NCBI GenBank assembly: GCA_947443815.1 | Contig: CANEXR010000050.1 | Span: forward strand, 1-12,949 | DNA from: Flavobacteriaceae bacterium | GTDB taxonomy: Bacteria; Bacteroidota; Bacteroidia; Flavobacteriales; Flavobacteriaceae | DNA: 12,949 nucleotides | Direction: 5' to 3' | In this document: positions 7,151 to 12,949 of the stretch, piece after piece | How positions within the stretch are numbered: position 1 is the first letter of the stretch | Layout: every line of letters begins with the position of its first letter | The notes under the pieces: generated by a model | Told to the model about the DNA's origin: nothing | Database searches by the model: none | What the model saw: the letters and a program-made list of their open reading frames with translations, nothing else | Position numbers and translations under genes: made by a program

Positions 7151-9829
7151 ATGAAAAAAGTCACATCGTTAGTTCTAATTTTATTTATTTTTTCAATGGC
7201 AGATGCTCAAAATACATCGCCTTGGAAAAGAATAAACCAAGGAGAAATTGCTACTTCTGAAAGGATTAGTATAAAACATGATGGTGTAAATCAATTGGTG
7301 TTTCAATTGGATGAAATAGCAATGAAGCAATCTTTATTAGCAGTTCATGACCATTTGGATAAAGAAGCCAAGATTGAAATTATGGTTCCAAATGCAGCAG
7401 GTGTACTTGAAAAATTTTCTGTTTGGGAATCTTCAAATTTTGAACCTGAATTGCAAGCACAATATCCTGATATCCGTGCGTATACTGGAGTAGGTATTAC
7501 AGATCGTAAGGCGTCTATCAATTTTAGTCTTTCGCCCAAAGGGATTCAGACCATGGTTTTAAGAGGGGACAGTGGCTCAGAATTTATAGAAAAATATGCT
7601 AAAGATAAATCCATTTATATTGTTTTTAAAGTAAAAAACAGAGAAAGGGGGACTTTGCCCTTTGCATGTAAAACAGAAGATGTTCGTTTGAATAAAGAAA
7701 TTTTAGACAAAACAAGTAAAATTAAAGCGAGTAACGGTGTTTTTAAAACCCTTCGATTGGCGTTATCCTGTACGGGAGAATATACCGCATTTCATGGGGG
7801 GACCAAAGCTTTGGCATTGGCAGCAATGAACGAAACGATGACAAGAGTTAATGGTATTTTTAATAAAGATTTAGCACTACAATTGAATATTATTGCTGGC
7901 AATTTGTCTATAATTTATACAGACGCAACAACCGATCCGTATTCGGATGCTGTTGCTGGTGTAAATGGAGCATGGAATACCGAGTTGCAGGAAAATTTAT
8001 CAAGCGTTATTACTAATGGGGGTTATGATATTGGTCATTTATTTGGCGCTTCTGGTGGTGGTGGAAACGCAGGTTGTATCGGTTGTGTTTGTGTAAATCC
8101 TTCTATTCCAGTACCTAATGGAAAAGGCAGTGCGTTTACGTCTCCTTCTGATAATATTCCATTCGGTGATACATTTGATATTGATTTTGTAGCACATGAA
8201 ATGGGGCATCAATTAGGGGCTAACCATACCTATTCTTTTGAATCCGAAGGTACAGATATGAATGTTGAGCCGGGAAGTGGTTCCACAATTATGGGATATG
8301 CCGGAATTACTGACTATAATGTTCAAAACAATTCGGATGATTACTTTGCTTATGTGAGTATAAAGCAAATACAAGATAATTTATTAACCAAAACGTGTCC
8401 GGTAAACACAATTTTGACAAATAAAACACCAACAGTAAGTGCAGGATTGGATTATACAATCCCAAAAGGGACTGCTTTTGTTTTGAGAGGTACGGGTTCA
8501 GACCCAAATGGAGATACGCTAACCTATTGTTGGGAACAAAATGATTCGGCTACAATAGAAACGGGTGCTACAAGTATTGCACTTTCCACTAAAGTTGATG
8601 GGCCACTTTTTAGGTCATTCAAACCAGTCACTTCTCCAATTCGATATATGCCAAGTCTTACCAATGTTTTGTCGAATAAGTTAACCAGCATGTGGGAATC
8701 TGTTTCAGATGTAGCTAGAACACTTCATTTTACACTTACTGCAAGAGATAATGCTGCACAAGGAATTGCACAAACTAAAACAGACGAAATGATTGTTACT
8801 GTTGATGCAACAACGGGTCCATTTGCATTTAGTTCTCAGAACATACCCGATTTTAGTTGGCTTCAGGGAACAAGTCAAACGATAACTTGGACGGTTAACA
8901 ATACAACTTCCTTAGCAGGCTCTGCAAATGTAAATATAAAATTATCAACTGATGGTGGATTGACATTTCCGACAGTTTTAGCCTCTAATACTCCAAATGA
9001 TGGTTCTGAGACTATAACAGTTCCAAATATCAGTGCTAAAAATTGTAGGTTGTTAATTGAGCCTACGGCAAATATATATTATGCGGTAAACAGTGAAGTT
9101 TTTGCAATAGGATATTCCGTAGTTTCATCTTGTAATACCTATACTTTCGATGCTCCTTTTTCTATTCCAGAATCATCCTCTTTTACTTCAAAAACAATTA
9201 CAGTTCCTGTTTCTGCAGGGATTGTTTCCGATGTAAATTTAGCGATCGATTTTACGCATTCTTTTATGTCTGATTTGCAAATGGAGGTTGTGAATCCACA
9301 AGGAACAATTGTTAGATTATTTGATAGAGGTTGTGGAAGTACAAATGGTAGTGTTCGGTTGAATTATGATGATTTAGGAGGTGTGATTACCTGTGGATTG
9401 GCCACTTTGCAAACGGTAGCGCCTTATGATCCTTTGAGCATATTTAATAATCAAAATCCTCAAGGGAGTTGGATTTTCAGAGTCAAAGATGCGTTCACAG
9501 GCGATACAGGTAGTATTGATGCGGCTTCTATTACGATTTGTACTAAAGTTTATAGCACTTTAGCAATTCCAGGATTTGACATTTCTGACTTTGCTTTGTA
9601 TCCAAATCCGAATAAAGGAAATTTTAATATTCAATTTTTAAGTAGATCAACAACGGGGGTAAAAGTAATTGTGAATGATGTATTGGGTAGAAAAATTTAT
9701 GAAAATAAATTTCAGAACTCGGCTAATTTTAATGAAAATATTCAATTAAAAAACATTCAATCTGGGATGTATTTGTTGACTGTAATAGATGGTGAGCGAA
9801 AAGTGGTAAAAAAAATAGTAATCGAATAA
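7151..9829 (+). CDS. Secreted M12B-like zinc metalloprotease with P-domain and T9SS type A sorting signal
   Basis: This is a secreted reprolysin-like endopeptidase of 892 residues. It starts with a signal peptide (MKKVTSLVLILFIFSMADAQ; cleavage near residue 18-20), followed by a propeptide-like region to about 190. The catalytic domain opens with LRLALSCTGEYTAF and contains the zinc site HEMGHQLGANH: H349, H353 and H359 bind zinc and E350 is catalytic. The Met-turn is IMGYAG with M381. A region like AGLDYTIPKGTAFVLRGTGSDPNGD (about 430-460) resembles a PKD or Ig-like module. A proprotein-convertase P-domain spans about 660-796 (FTHSFMSDLQMEV, NPQGSWIFRVKD). The last 79 residues (FALYPNPNKGNF ... 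VVKKIVIE) form a T9SS type A sorting domain, removed during export. ATG 7151 is chosen over TTG 7127 and ATG 7130 because the signal peptide then has a normal length and the promoter box overlaps the earlier codons. The natural substrate is unknown; protein breakdown for nutrition is likely. Confidence 0.92.
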   Translation: MKKVTSLVLILFIFSMADAQNTSPWKRINQGEIATSERISIKHDGVNQLVFQLDEIAMKQSLLAVHDHLDKEAKIEIMVPNAAGVLEKFSVWESSNFEPELQAQYPDIRAYTGVGITDRKASINFSLSPKGIQTMVLRGDSGSEFIEKYAKDKSIYIVFKVKNRERGTLPFACKTEDVRLNKEILDKTSKIKASNGVFKTLRLALSCTGEYTAFHGGTKALALAAMNETMTRVNGIFNKDLALQLNIIAGNLSIIYTDATTDPYSDAVAGVNGAWNTELQENLSSVITNGGYDIGHLFGASGGGGNAGCIGCVCVNPSIPVPNGKGSAFTSPSDNIPFGDTFDIDFVAHEMGHQLGANHTYSFESEGTDMNVEPGSGSTIMGYAGITDYNVQNNSDDYFAYVSIKQIQDNLLTKTCPVNTILTNKTPTVSAGLDYTIPKGTAFVLRGTGSDPNGDTLTYCWEQNDSATIETGATSIALSTKVDGPLFRSFKPVTSPIRYMPSLTNVLSNKLTSMWESVSDVARTLHFTLTARDNAAQGIAQTKTDEMIVTVDATTGPFAFSSQNIPDFSWLQGTSQTITWTVNNTTSLAGSANVNIKLSTDGGLTFPTVLASNTPNDGSETITVPNISAKNCRLLIEPTANIYYAVNSEVFAIGYSVVSSCNTYTFDAPFSIPESSSFTSKTITVPVSAGIVSDVNLAIDFTHSFMSDLQMEVVNPQGTIVRLFDRGCGSTNGSVRLNYDDLGGVITCGLATLQTVAPYDPLSIFNNQNPQGSWIFRVKDAFTGDTGSIDAASITICTKVYSTLAIPGFDISDFALYPNPNKGNFNIQFLSRSTTGVKVIVNDVLGRKIYENKFQNSANFNENIQLKNIQSGMYLLTVIDGERKVVKKIVIE

Positions 9830-9849
9830 TTTTTGATTGCCTATAAAAT

Positions 9850-9879
9850 AAAAGGGGAAACAGCATTGTTTCCCCTTTT
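9850..9879. terminator. Bidirectional terminator between the metalloprotease gene and pth
   Basis: A perfect 13-bp stem (AAAAGGGGAAACA, 9850-9862, with 9867-9879) closes a GCAT loop. T-rich sequence follows on the plus strand and A-rich sequence (giving U on the minus strand) precedes it. It lies 20 nt after the metalloprotease stop and ends one base before the pth stop codon at 9881-9883, so it serves both convergent genes. Confidence 0.92.
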
Positions 9880-9880
9880 T

Positions 9881-10447
9881 TTATTTTCCGTTAAAGCTGG
9901 TCATGGTGTTTTCAAGACCTGCAGTTCCAAAAGATTTTATGATTTCGGAGGCTATTTCTAATCGTTCTGGGAGAGCTGTTTTTTCAGTATCGTCCCAATC
10001 TCCGAGTACGTAGTCTATTTGTTTTCCTTTTTTGAATTCGTCGCTGATACCAAAGCGAAAACGGGTATAGTTTTGGGTATTAAGAACAAGGTTGATGTTT
10101 TTGAGTCCATTATGACCGCCGTCACTGCCTTTTGGTTTGATGCGGATGGTACCAAAGGAAAGGTTCAAATCGTCGGTTATGACCAAGATGTTTTCTAATG
10201 GGATGTTTTCTTTGTCCATCCAATATTTCACGGCTTTTCCGCTTAGATTCATGTAGGTATTGGGTTTCAAGAGCAAAAAGGTTTTGCCTTTGAATTTGTA
10301 TTCGGCGACTGCGCCTAGTTTTACGGTTTCGAAAGTAAGGTTTTCTTTTTTGGCTAGGAAGTCTACTATTTTAAAGCCGATGTTGTGTCTGGTATTAACA
10401 TATTCGGCGCCAATATTGCCTAGTCCTACGATTAGAAATTTCTTCAT
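9881..10447 (-). CDS. pth: Peptidyl-tRNA hydrolase
   Basis: Pth releases tRNA from peptidyl-tRNAs that drop off the ribosome; it is cytosolic and usually essential. The 188-residue protein has the family length and begins MKKFLIVGLGNIGAEYVNT, with N11 and the catalytic H21 in TRHNIGF. Other active-site residues by alignment with E. coli Pth are M66 and N67 (KPNTYMNLSG), D93 region (VITDDLNL), and H112 and N113 (GSDGGHNGLK). The FRFGI motif and the YVLGDW segment near the C-terminal end are also typical. It lies 365 nt downstream of rplY on the same strand, but a terminator after rplY and a good promoter at 10512-10544 suggest that it is transcribed separately. Confidence 0.96.
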   Translation of the reverse strand: MKKFLIVGLGNIGAEYVNTRHNIGFKIVDFLAKKENLTFETVKLGAVAEYKFKGKTFLLLKPNTYMNLSGKAVKYWMDKENIPLENILVITDDLNLSFGTIRIKPKGSDGGHNGLKNINLVLNTQNYTRFRFGISDEFKKGKQIDYVLGDWDDTEKTALPERLEIASEIIKSFGTAGLENTMTSFNGK

Positions 10448-10511
10448 ATACGCTGTATTGTCTTCTGTTTTTGATGATAGAAAGAGTTTTGTTATCTATT
10501 TTATCCTATTG

Positions 10512-10544
10512 CAAAAGTAAACTAATACCAAATATTAGCGCAAA
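10512..10544 (-). promoter_or_regulatory. Candidate promoter for pth
   Basis: On the minus strand TACTTTTG (10519-10512) matches TAnnTTTG, and TTTG (10544-10541) sits 21 nt upstream as a -33 element, within the usual range. The start point would be near 10506, with a leader of about 60 nt before the pth ATG. It is one of the better promoter matches in the window. Confidence 0.55.
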
Positions 10545-10640
10545 AAGAGATGGTTTTTTTTGAAGGTTTCTGGGTTTGCGAGTTGTTATTGGGTTTGTTT
10601 TCGTTTTTTAGGAAAAGGTTATGAATGCATTAAAACTAAG

Positions 10641-10750
10641 GTGTAGCCCTGATGGGAGTGGTATCCTTTTATGCCGGTGTTCGGCATGAAAGATATAACG
10701 GACAGCAGGAGGATTGGTGTTTTGAAATGAAAAACGGCTGCTCCCCAAAA
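10641..10750 (+). ncRNA. Structured intergenic element resembling a recurrent flavobacterial RNA/repeat (possibly Flavo-1)
   Basis: The 365-nt gap between pth and rplY holds a compact GC-richer element in AT-rich surroundings, on the strand opposite to both genes. It starts near TAGCCCTGATGGGAG, enters a long hairpin, continues with GATATAACGGACAGCAGGA and closes with GGCTGCTCCCC. The hairpin pairs 10662-10676 with 10682-10695: a six-bp core ATGCCG/CGGCAT with loop GTGTT, then TTTT/GAAA, then TATC-C/GATA with one bulged C at 10665. Outer pairings are possible between GGGAG (10654-10658) and CTCCC (10741-10745), and between AGCC (10645-10648) and GGCT (10736-10739). The core order AGCCC-GAT..AG.GG.ATCCTTTT - hairpin - AAGATAtA.CGGA.AGC.GGA recalls an element seen many times in Flavobacteriaceae intergenic regions. 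I think of the Flavo-1 RNA motif but cannot confirm it here. No protein frame fits it. Whether it is transcribed is unknown. Confidence 0.5.
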
Positions 10751-10759
10751 GTATAAAAC

Positions 10760-10792
10760 AAAAAAAAGCACCAGTTGTAGAACTGATGCTTT
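10760..10792 (-). terminator. Intrinsic terminator of rplY
   Basis: On the minus strand, AAAGCATCAGTT (10792-10781) pairs with AACTGGTGCTTT (10776-10765) around a CTAC loop, giving 12 bp with one U-G pair, followed by a run of T to 10760. It starts 21 nt after the rplY stop. On the plus strand the same site has a C/A mismatch and no T-run, so it works best for the minus strand. It separates rplY from pth. Confidence 0.85.
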
Positions 10793-10812
10793 CTTGAATG
10801 ATTGAAAAAAAA

Positions 10813-11424
10813 TTATTTTTTCTTTCCTTTTGCAGGTGCTTTTGCTGCTTTTGCTGCTTCTTGAGCTGCTTTCATAGCGGCACGAGAGATCTTCACTTGA
10901 CAGATAACAGTGTTGTCTGGGTGCATGATTTTAAAGTTTGGAGTAGGTACTTTTGTAACGTACAATTTGTTACCCATTTCCAAAGGTGTAATGTCAGCTT
11001 CGATAAAATCTGGAAGATTTTTTGGTAAAGCTTTTACTTTTAATTTACGGTTGTTTAAACGTAAATCACCACCACCCATAACTCCTTTTGAGTTACCGAT
11101 GATTTTTACAGGAACTTCCATAATGATTTCTTTGTCATCAAATAATTGAAAGAAGTCAATATGTAAAATCTTGTCAGACACAGGGTGCACCTGGATGTCT
11201 TGTAAAATGGCATTGAATGATTTTCCTTTTCCAAGATCAATCACAACGGTGTGTGCGTTTGGAGTGTAAACCAAGTTTTTGAAAGCCATAACTTCTGCTG
11301 AGAAATGAACTGCCTGATTTCCTCCGTATAATACGCAAGGAACCAATCCAGCATTACGTAAGGCTTTAGTCGCAACTTTGCCCACGCTTTCTCTTTCTGA
11401 TCCTTTAATTGTAATCGATTTCAT
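10813..11424 (-). CDS. rplY: 50S ribosomal protein L25 / general stress protein Ctc
   Basis: L25 binds 5S rRNA in the large ribosomal subunit. This 203-residue form is the long Ctc/TL5 type: an N-terminal L25 domain (about 1-94, ending HPVSDKILHIDFFQL) followed by a C-terminal beta domain (about 97-180, with VPVKIIGNSKGV and GGDLRLNNRKLKVKALPKNLPDFIEAD). The tail (about 182-203) is rich in alanine and lysine and ends AKGKKK, which is common in Bacteroidota and probably disordered and RNA-contacting. Start MKSITIKGSERE is the normal N-terminus. It lies 124 nt downstream of prs on the same strand; no strong promoter box was seen in that gap, so read-through from prs is plausible. A terminator follows its stop. 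Confidence 0.95.
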   Translation of the reverse strand: MKSITIKGSERESVGKVATKALRNAGLVPCVLYGGNQAVHFSAEVMAFKNLVYTPNAHTVVIDLGKGKSFNAILQDIQVHPVSDKILHIDFFQLFDDKEIIMEVPVKIIGNSKGVMGGGDLRLNNRKLKVKALPKNLPDFIEADITPLEMGNKLYVTKVPTPNFKIMHPDNTVICQVKISRAAMKAAQEAAKAAKAPAKGKKK

Positions 11425-11466
11425 TGTAAAAAAAATATAGTTATTAATAATATTATTTGGTAATAT

Positions 11467-11545
11467 GCTTTAGGCAATAGGCTTTAAGCGGTGTAAAAAA
11501 TGCAATTATCATGGTTTTAAGACTTTCGACTTTAGGACCTTTGAG
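11467..11545. repeat. Degenerate short direct repeats in the prs-rplY spacer
   Basis: The 124-nt spacer contains two low-complexity clusters. At 11467-11489, GCTTTAGGCAATAGGCTTTAAGC holds two GCTTTA units joined by GGCAATAG. At 11521-11545, GACTTTCGACTTTAGGACCTTTGAG repeats a 7-8-nt unit of the form GACTTTN. Similar strings of TTTAAGC/TAGGC and GACTTTC units are, as I recall, scattered in flavobacterial intergenic regions. Their role is unknown; the units are too short and irregular for a VNTR call. The second cluster reaches into the gap next to the prs stop at 11549. Confidence 0.45.
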
Positions 11546-11548
11546 GGA

Positions 11549-12490
11549 TTACATTATAAATTTTCCACTGATGGAATTGTTGTGGTGTACCATGTGCATT
11601 ACTTCGGCAAAAAGGGGTGCACAACTCAACACTCTTATTTTATTCGATTTTTTCTTCAACGGAATAGAATCGGTAACGATTAATTCTAACAATTGAGATT
11701 TTTCTATTTTCTCATACGCTTCTCCGGATAAGATGGCGTGGGTACAAATGGCTCTTACGCTCAAGGCTCCTTTTTCCATCATTAAATCGGCGGCTTTCGC
11801 CAATGTGCCTCCGGTATCAATCATATCATCTACTAGGATGACGTTTCTGCCTTTTACTTCACCAATTAATTCCATGGTGTCGATTACATTAGCGGCTTTT
11901 CTTTGTTTGTAACAGATAACTACATCGGATTCTAAAAATTTAGAATAGGCGTAGGCTCTTTTTGAACCTCCCATGTCTGGCGATGCGATGGTTAAGTTGT
12001 TTAAACCTAAGCTTTCTACATACGGTAAAAAGATGGTAGATGCAAAAAGGTGATCTACTGGTTTTTCAAAGAAACCTTGTATTTGATCGGCGTGAAGATC
12101 CATTGTCATGACTCTAGTTGCGCCGGCAGCATCCAATAAATTGGCTACTAATTTAGCTCCAATCGGAACTCTTGGTTTGTCTTTTCTATCTTGTCTTGCC
12201 CATCCAAAATAAGGGATTACTGCGGTAATGTGTCTGGCTGAAGCGCGTTTTGCAGCATCAATCATAAGCAATAATTCCATTAAATTATCGGCTGTTGGGA
12301 ATGTAGAACAAACAATAAAAACGCGTAATCCTCTGATTGACTCTTCGTAAGAAGGTTGAAATTCACCGTCACTATAAGTTGACATGGTGATTCGTCCTAA
12401 TGGGATTCCGTATGCTTCTGCTATTTGTTCCGCTAGATATACACTTTGTGAACAAGCAAAAATTTTAGCTTCTGGTTCTAGGTGTGACAT
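11549..12490 (-). CDS. prs: Ribose-phosphate pyrophosphokinase (PRPP synthetase)
   Basis: Prs transfers pyrophosphate from ATP to ribose 5-phosphate, making PRPP for purine, pyrimidine, histidine, tryptophan and NAD synthesis; it is cytosolic and hexameric in class I enzymes. The 313-residue protein has the class I length. Visible motifs are SDGEFQPSY (40-48), PYFGWARQDRK (93-103; ATP site), MTMDLHADQIQGFF (128-141; metal and ATP contacts at D131, H133), the flexible-loop K195 and R197 (YKQRKAANV) and the PRPP loop VDDMIDTGGT (220-229). Start MSHLEPEAKIF is the usual flavobacterial N-terminus. It is first in a prs-rplY-(pth) series and is divergent from tRNA-Leu. A promoter box at 12617-12610 gives a leader of about 110 nt. 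Confidence 0.97.
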   Translation of the reverse strand: MSHLEPEAKIFACSQSVYLAEQIAEAYGIPLGRITMSTYSDGEFQPSYEESIRGLRVFIVCSTFPTADNLMELLLMIDAAKRASARHITAVIPYFGWARQDRKDKPRVPIGAKLVANLLDAAGATRVMTMDLHADQIQGFFEKPVDHLFASTIFLPYVESLGLNNLTIASPDMGGSKRAYAYSKFLESDVVICYKQRKAANVIDTMELIGEVKGRNVILVDDMIDTGGTLAKAADLMMEKGALSVRAICTHAILSGEAYEKIEKSQLLELIVTDSIPLKKKSNKIRVLSCAPLFAEVMHMVHHNNSISGKFIM

Positions 12491-12609
12491 TTAATTTGTT
12501 GTTTTTATTCCGTTGCGTTCCATACAATTTGGCTTTGACATTTTGTAAAGCGGGATGTGTGTATACGCCTCGGATGTAGTTAGTTGTGTGTTTCGTTTTT
12601 AGCGAGGTG

Positions 12610-12617
12610 CAAATTTA
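12610..12617 (-). promoter_or_regulatory. Candidate -7 box for prs
   Basis: On the minus strand TAAATTTG matches TAnnTTTG. The nearest upstream TTG (12631-12629) is only 11 nt away, too close for a normal -33. The start point would be near 12603, giving a leader of about 110 nt before prs. It lies 66 bp from the tRNA promoter box on the other strand. Confidence 0.45.
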
Positions 12618-12683
12618 TAAAATTTATTCAACTCTGAAAGGAAAAATTTAAGTATTTTTATAAGAGTATTTAATTTTATTTTT

Positions 12684-12691
12684 TACATTTG
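12684..12691 (+). promoter_or_regulatory. Candidate -7 box for tRNA-Leu
   Basis: TACATTTG matches TAnnTTTG and is followed by CACC. No TTTG is seen at the -33 position, where the sequence is only A and T rich. The transcript would begin near 12698, leaving a pre-tRNA leader of about 80 nt. Confidence 0.5.
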
Positions 12692-12748
12692 CACCGTGTT
12701 AAAGGAATCGATGGTTGATTTATAAACAATCTCCTCTTTTATTGCGTT

Positions 12749-12768
12749 GAAACAACTGTTGTTGTTTC
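12749..12768 (+). other. Hairpin in the tRNA-Leu precursor leader
   Basis: GAAACAAC (12749-12756) and GTTGTTTC (12761-12768) form a perfect 8-bp stem with a TGTT loop. It ends 11 nt before the mature tRNA 5' end. No T-run follows, so it is not a terminator. It may shield the leader or guide processing; the role is an inference. Confidence 0.45.
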
Positions 12769-12779
12769 TGTCTAGCTAA

Positions 12780-12859
12780 GCCCGGATGGCGGAATTGGTA
12801 GACGCGCTGGTCTCAAACACCTGTGGGAAACCGTGCCGGTTCGACTCCGGCTCCGGGTA
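12780..12859 (+). tRNA. tRNA-Leu, anticodon CAA
   Basis: The gene folds as a class II tRNA of 80 nt. The acceptor stem is GCCCGGA (12780-12786) with TCCGGGT (12852-12858) and discriminator A12859. The D-stem is GCG/CGC with GGTAGA in the loop. The anticodon loop is CTCAAAC (12812-12818) with anticodon CAA (12814-12816), reading UUG. The extra arm is short (TGGGAAACCGT, with GG-GAAA-CC). The T-arm is GCCGG-TTCGACT-CCGGC (12835-12851). CCA is not encoded (CAA follows the discriminator), so it must be added by a CCA-adding enzyme. The anticodon stem CTGGT/ACCTG has a T12808-T12822 mismatch. The 1-72 pair is G-U. Confidence 0.95.
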
Positions 12860-12860
12860 C

Positions 12861-12890
12861 AAAAACCGCTTCTTTCGAAGCGGTTTTTTT
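12861..12890 (+). terminator. Intrinsic terminator after tRNA-Leu
   Basis: The stem AAAAACCGCTTC (12861-12872) pairs with GAAGCGGTTTTT (12877-12888) around a TTTC loop, with a T-run from 12884 to 12890. It starts one base after the discriminator's next nucleotide, so it ends a single-gene tRNA transcript. After it, 12891-12949 is AT-rich and I see no gene in it. Confidence 0.92.
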
Positions 12891-12949
12891 GGTTTTACAT
12901 CATAATGGATTTTATTGTAGTAAAATTCTTTGAAATAATATTTACCAAA

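Noticed and set aside
8071..8100. Cysteine-rich CIGCVCV segment in the metalloprotease, first considered as an extra metal site
   Set aside because: It lies in the catalytic domain shortly before the HExxH helix, where reprolysin-like flavobacterial proteases, as I recall, often have the same GC.GC.C pattern. It is probably structural disulfides.
10260..10520. Plus-strand open frame of 86 codons over the 5' end of pth
   Set aside because: It is a shadow of pth. Its last part only reads through the AT-rich pth leader, and no promoter is visible.
10798..11149. Plus-strand open frames of 76 and 79 codons over rplY, one cysteine/phenylalanine rich
   Set aside because: The Cys/Phe richness comes from reading the Ala/Lys-rich rplY tail in antisense. 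The conserved L25 product accounts for the sequence.

Overview
The window is low-GC chromosomal DNA from a member of the Bacteroidota, most likely Flavobacterium or a close relative in the Flavobacteriaceae. Four things point there: (1) two large secreted proteins end in C-terminal sorting domains of the type IX secretion system (T9SS), one of type A and one resembling type C; (2) promoter-like TAnnTTTG boxes, the -7 element of this phylum, lie upstream of most genes, while Shine-Dalgarno sites are absent; (3) the biotin synthase, RibF, L25 and PRPP synthetase sequences look flavobacterial; (4) the tRNA-Leu gene does not encode its CCA end.

Layout. Bases 54-3964 (+) hold a very large surface or secreted protein made of about 14 delta-60 repeats. 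It is broken by a -1 frameshift at about base 287, so the signal peptide (54-296) and the body (293-3964) are in different frames. A 28-nt perfect palindrome (3983-4010) separates it from the convergent bioB (4021-5106, -). Next on the minus strand come a small four-helix membrane protein (5381-5824) and ribF (5990-6931), which seems to start at TTG. A divergent intergenic region with AT-rich palindromes leads to a secreted M12B-like zinc metalloprotease (7151-9829, +) with a P-domain and a type A sorting signal. A second bidirectional terminator (9850-9879) separates it from the convergent pth (9881-10447, -). Upstream of pth lie rplY/ctc (10813-11424, -) and prs (11549-12490, -). The window ends with a divergent tRNA-Leu(CAA) gene (12780-12859, +) and its terminator.

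How the genes fit together. The order prs-rplY(ctc)-pth is an old translation and nucleotide-supply cluster, also known from Bacillus subtilis. Here it seems split: rplY has its own terminator, and pth has a good promoter. Between them, on the opposite strand, sits a compact structured element (about 10641-10750). Its core resembles a recurrent flavobacterial intergenic or RNA element, possibly the Flavo-1 class; this is recalled and not checked. bioB and ribF supply the cofactors biotin and FMN/FAD. The two T9SS cargo proteins are unrelated to these housekeeping genes.

Most of the window is ordinary housekeeping sequence. The points most worth a second look are the frameshift at a G6 tract in the delta-60 gene, the structured element antisense to the rplY-pth spacer, the TTG start of ribF, the palindrome at the metalloprotease promoter, and the degenerate short repeats between prs and rplY. 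I found no CRISPR array, insertion sequence, phage or defence system.
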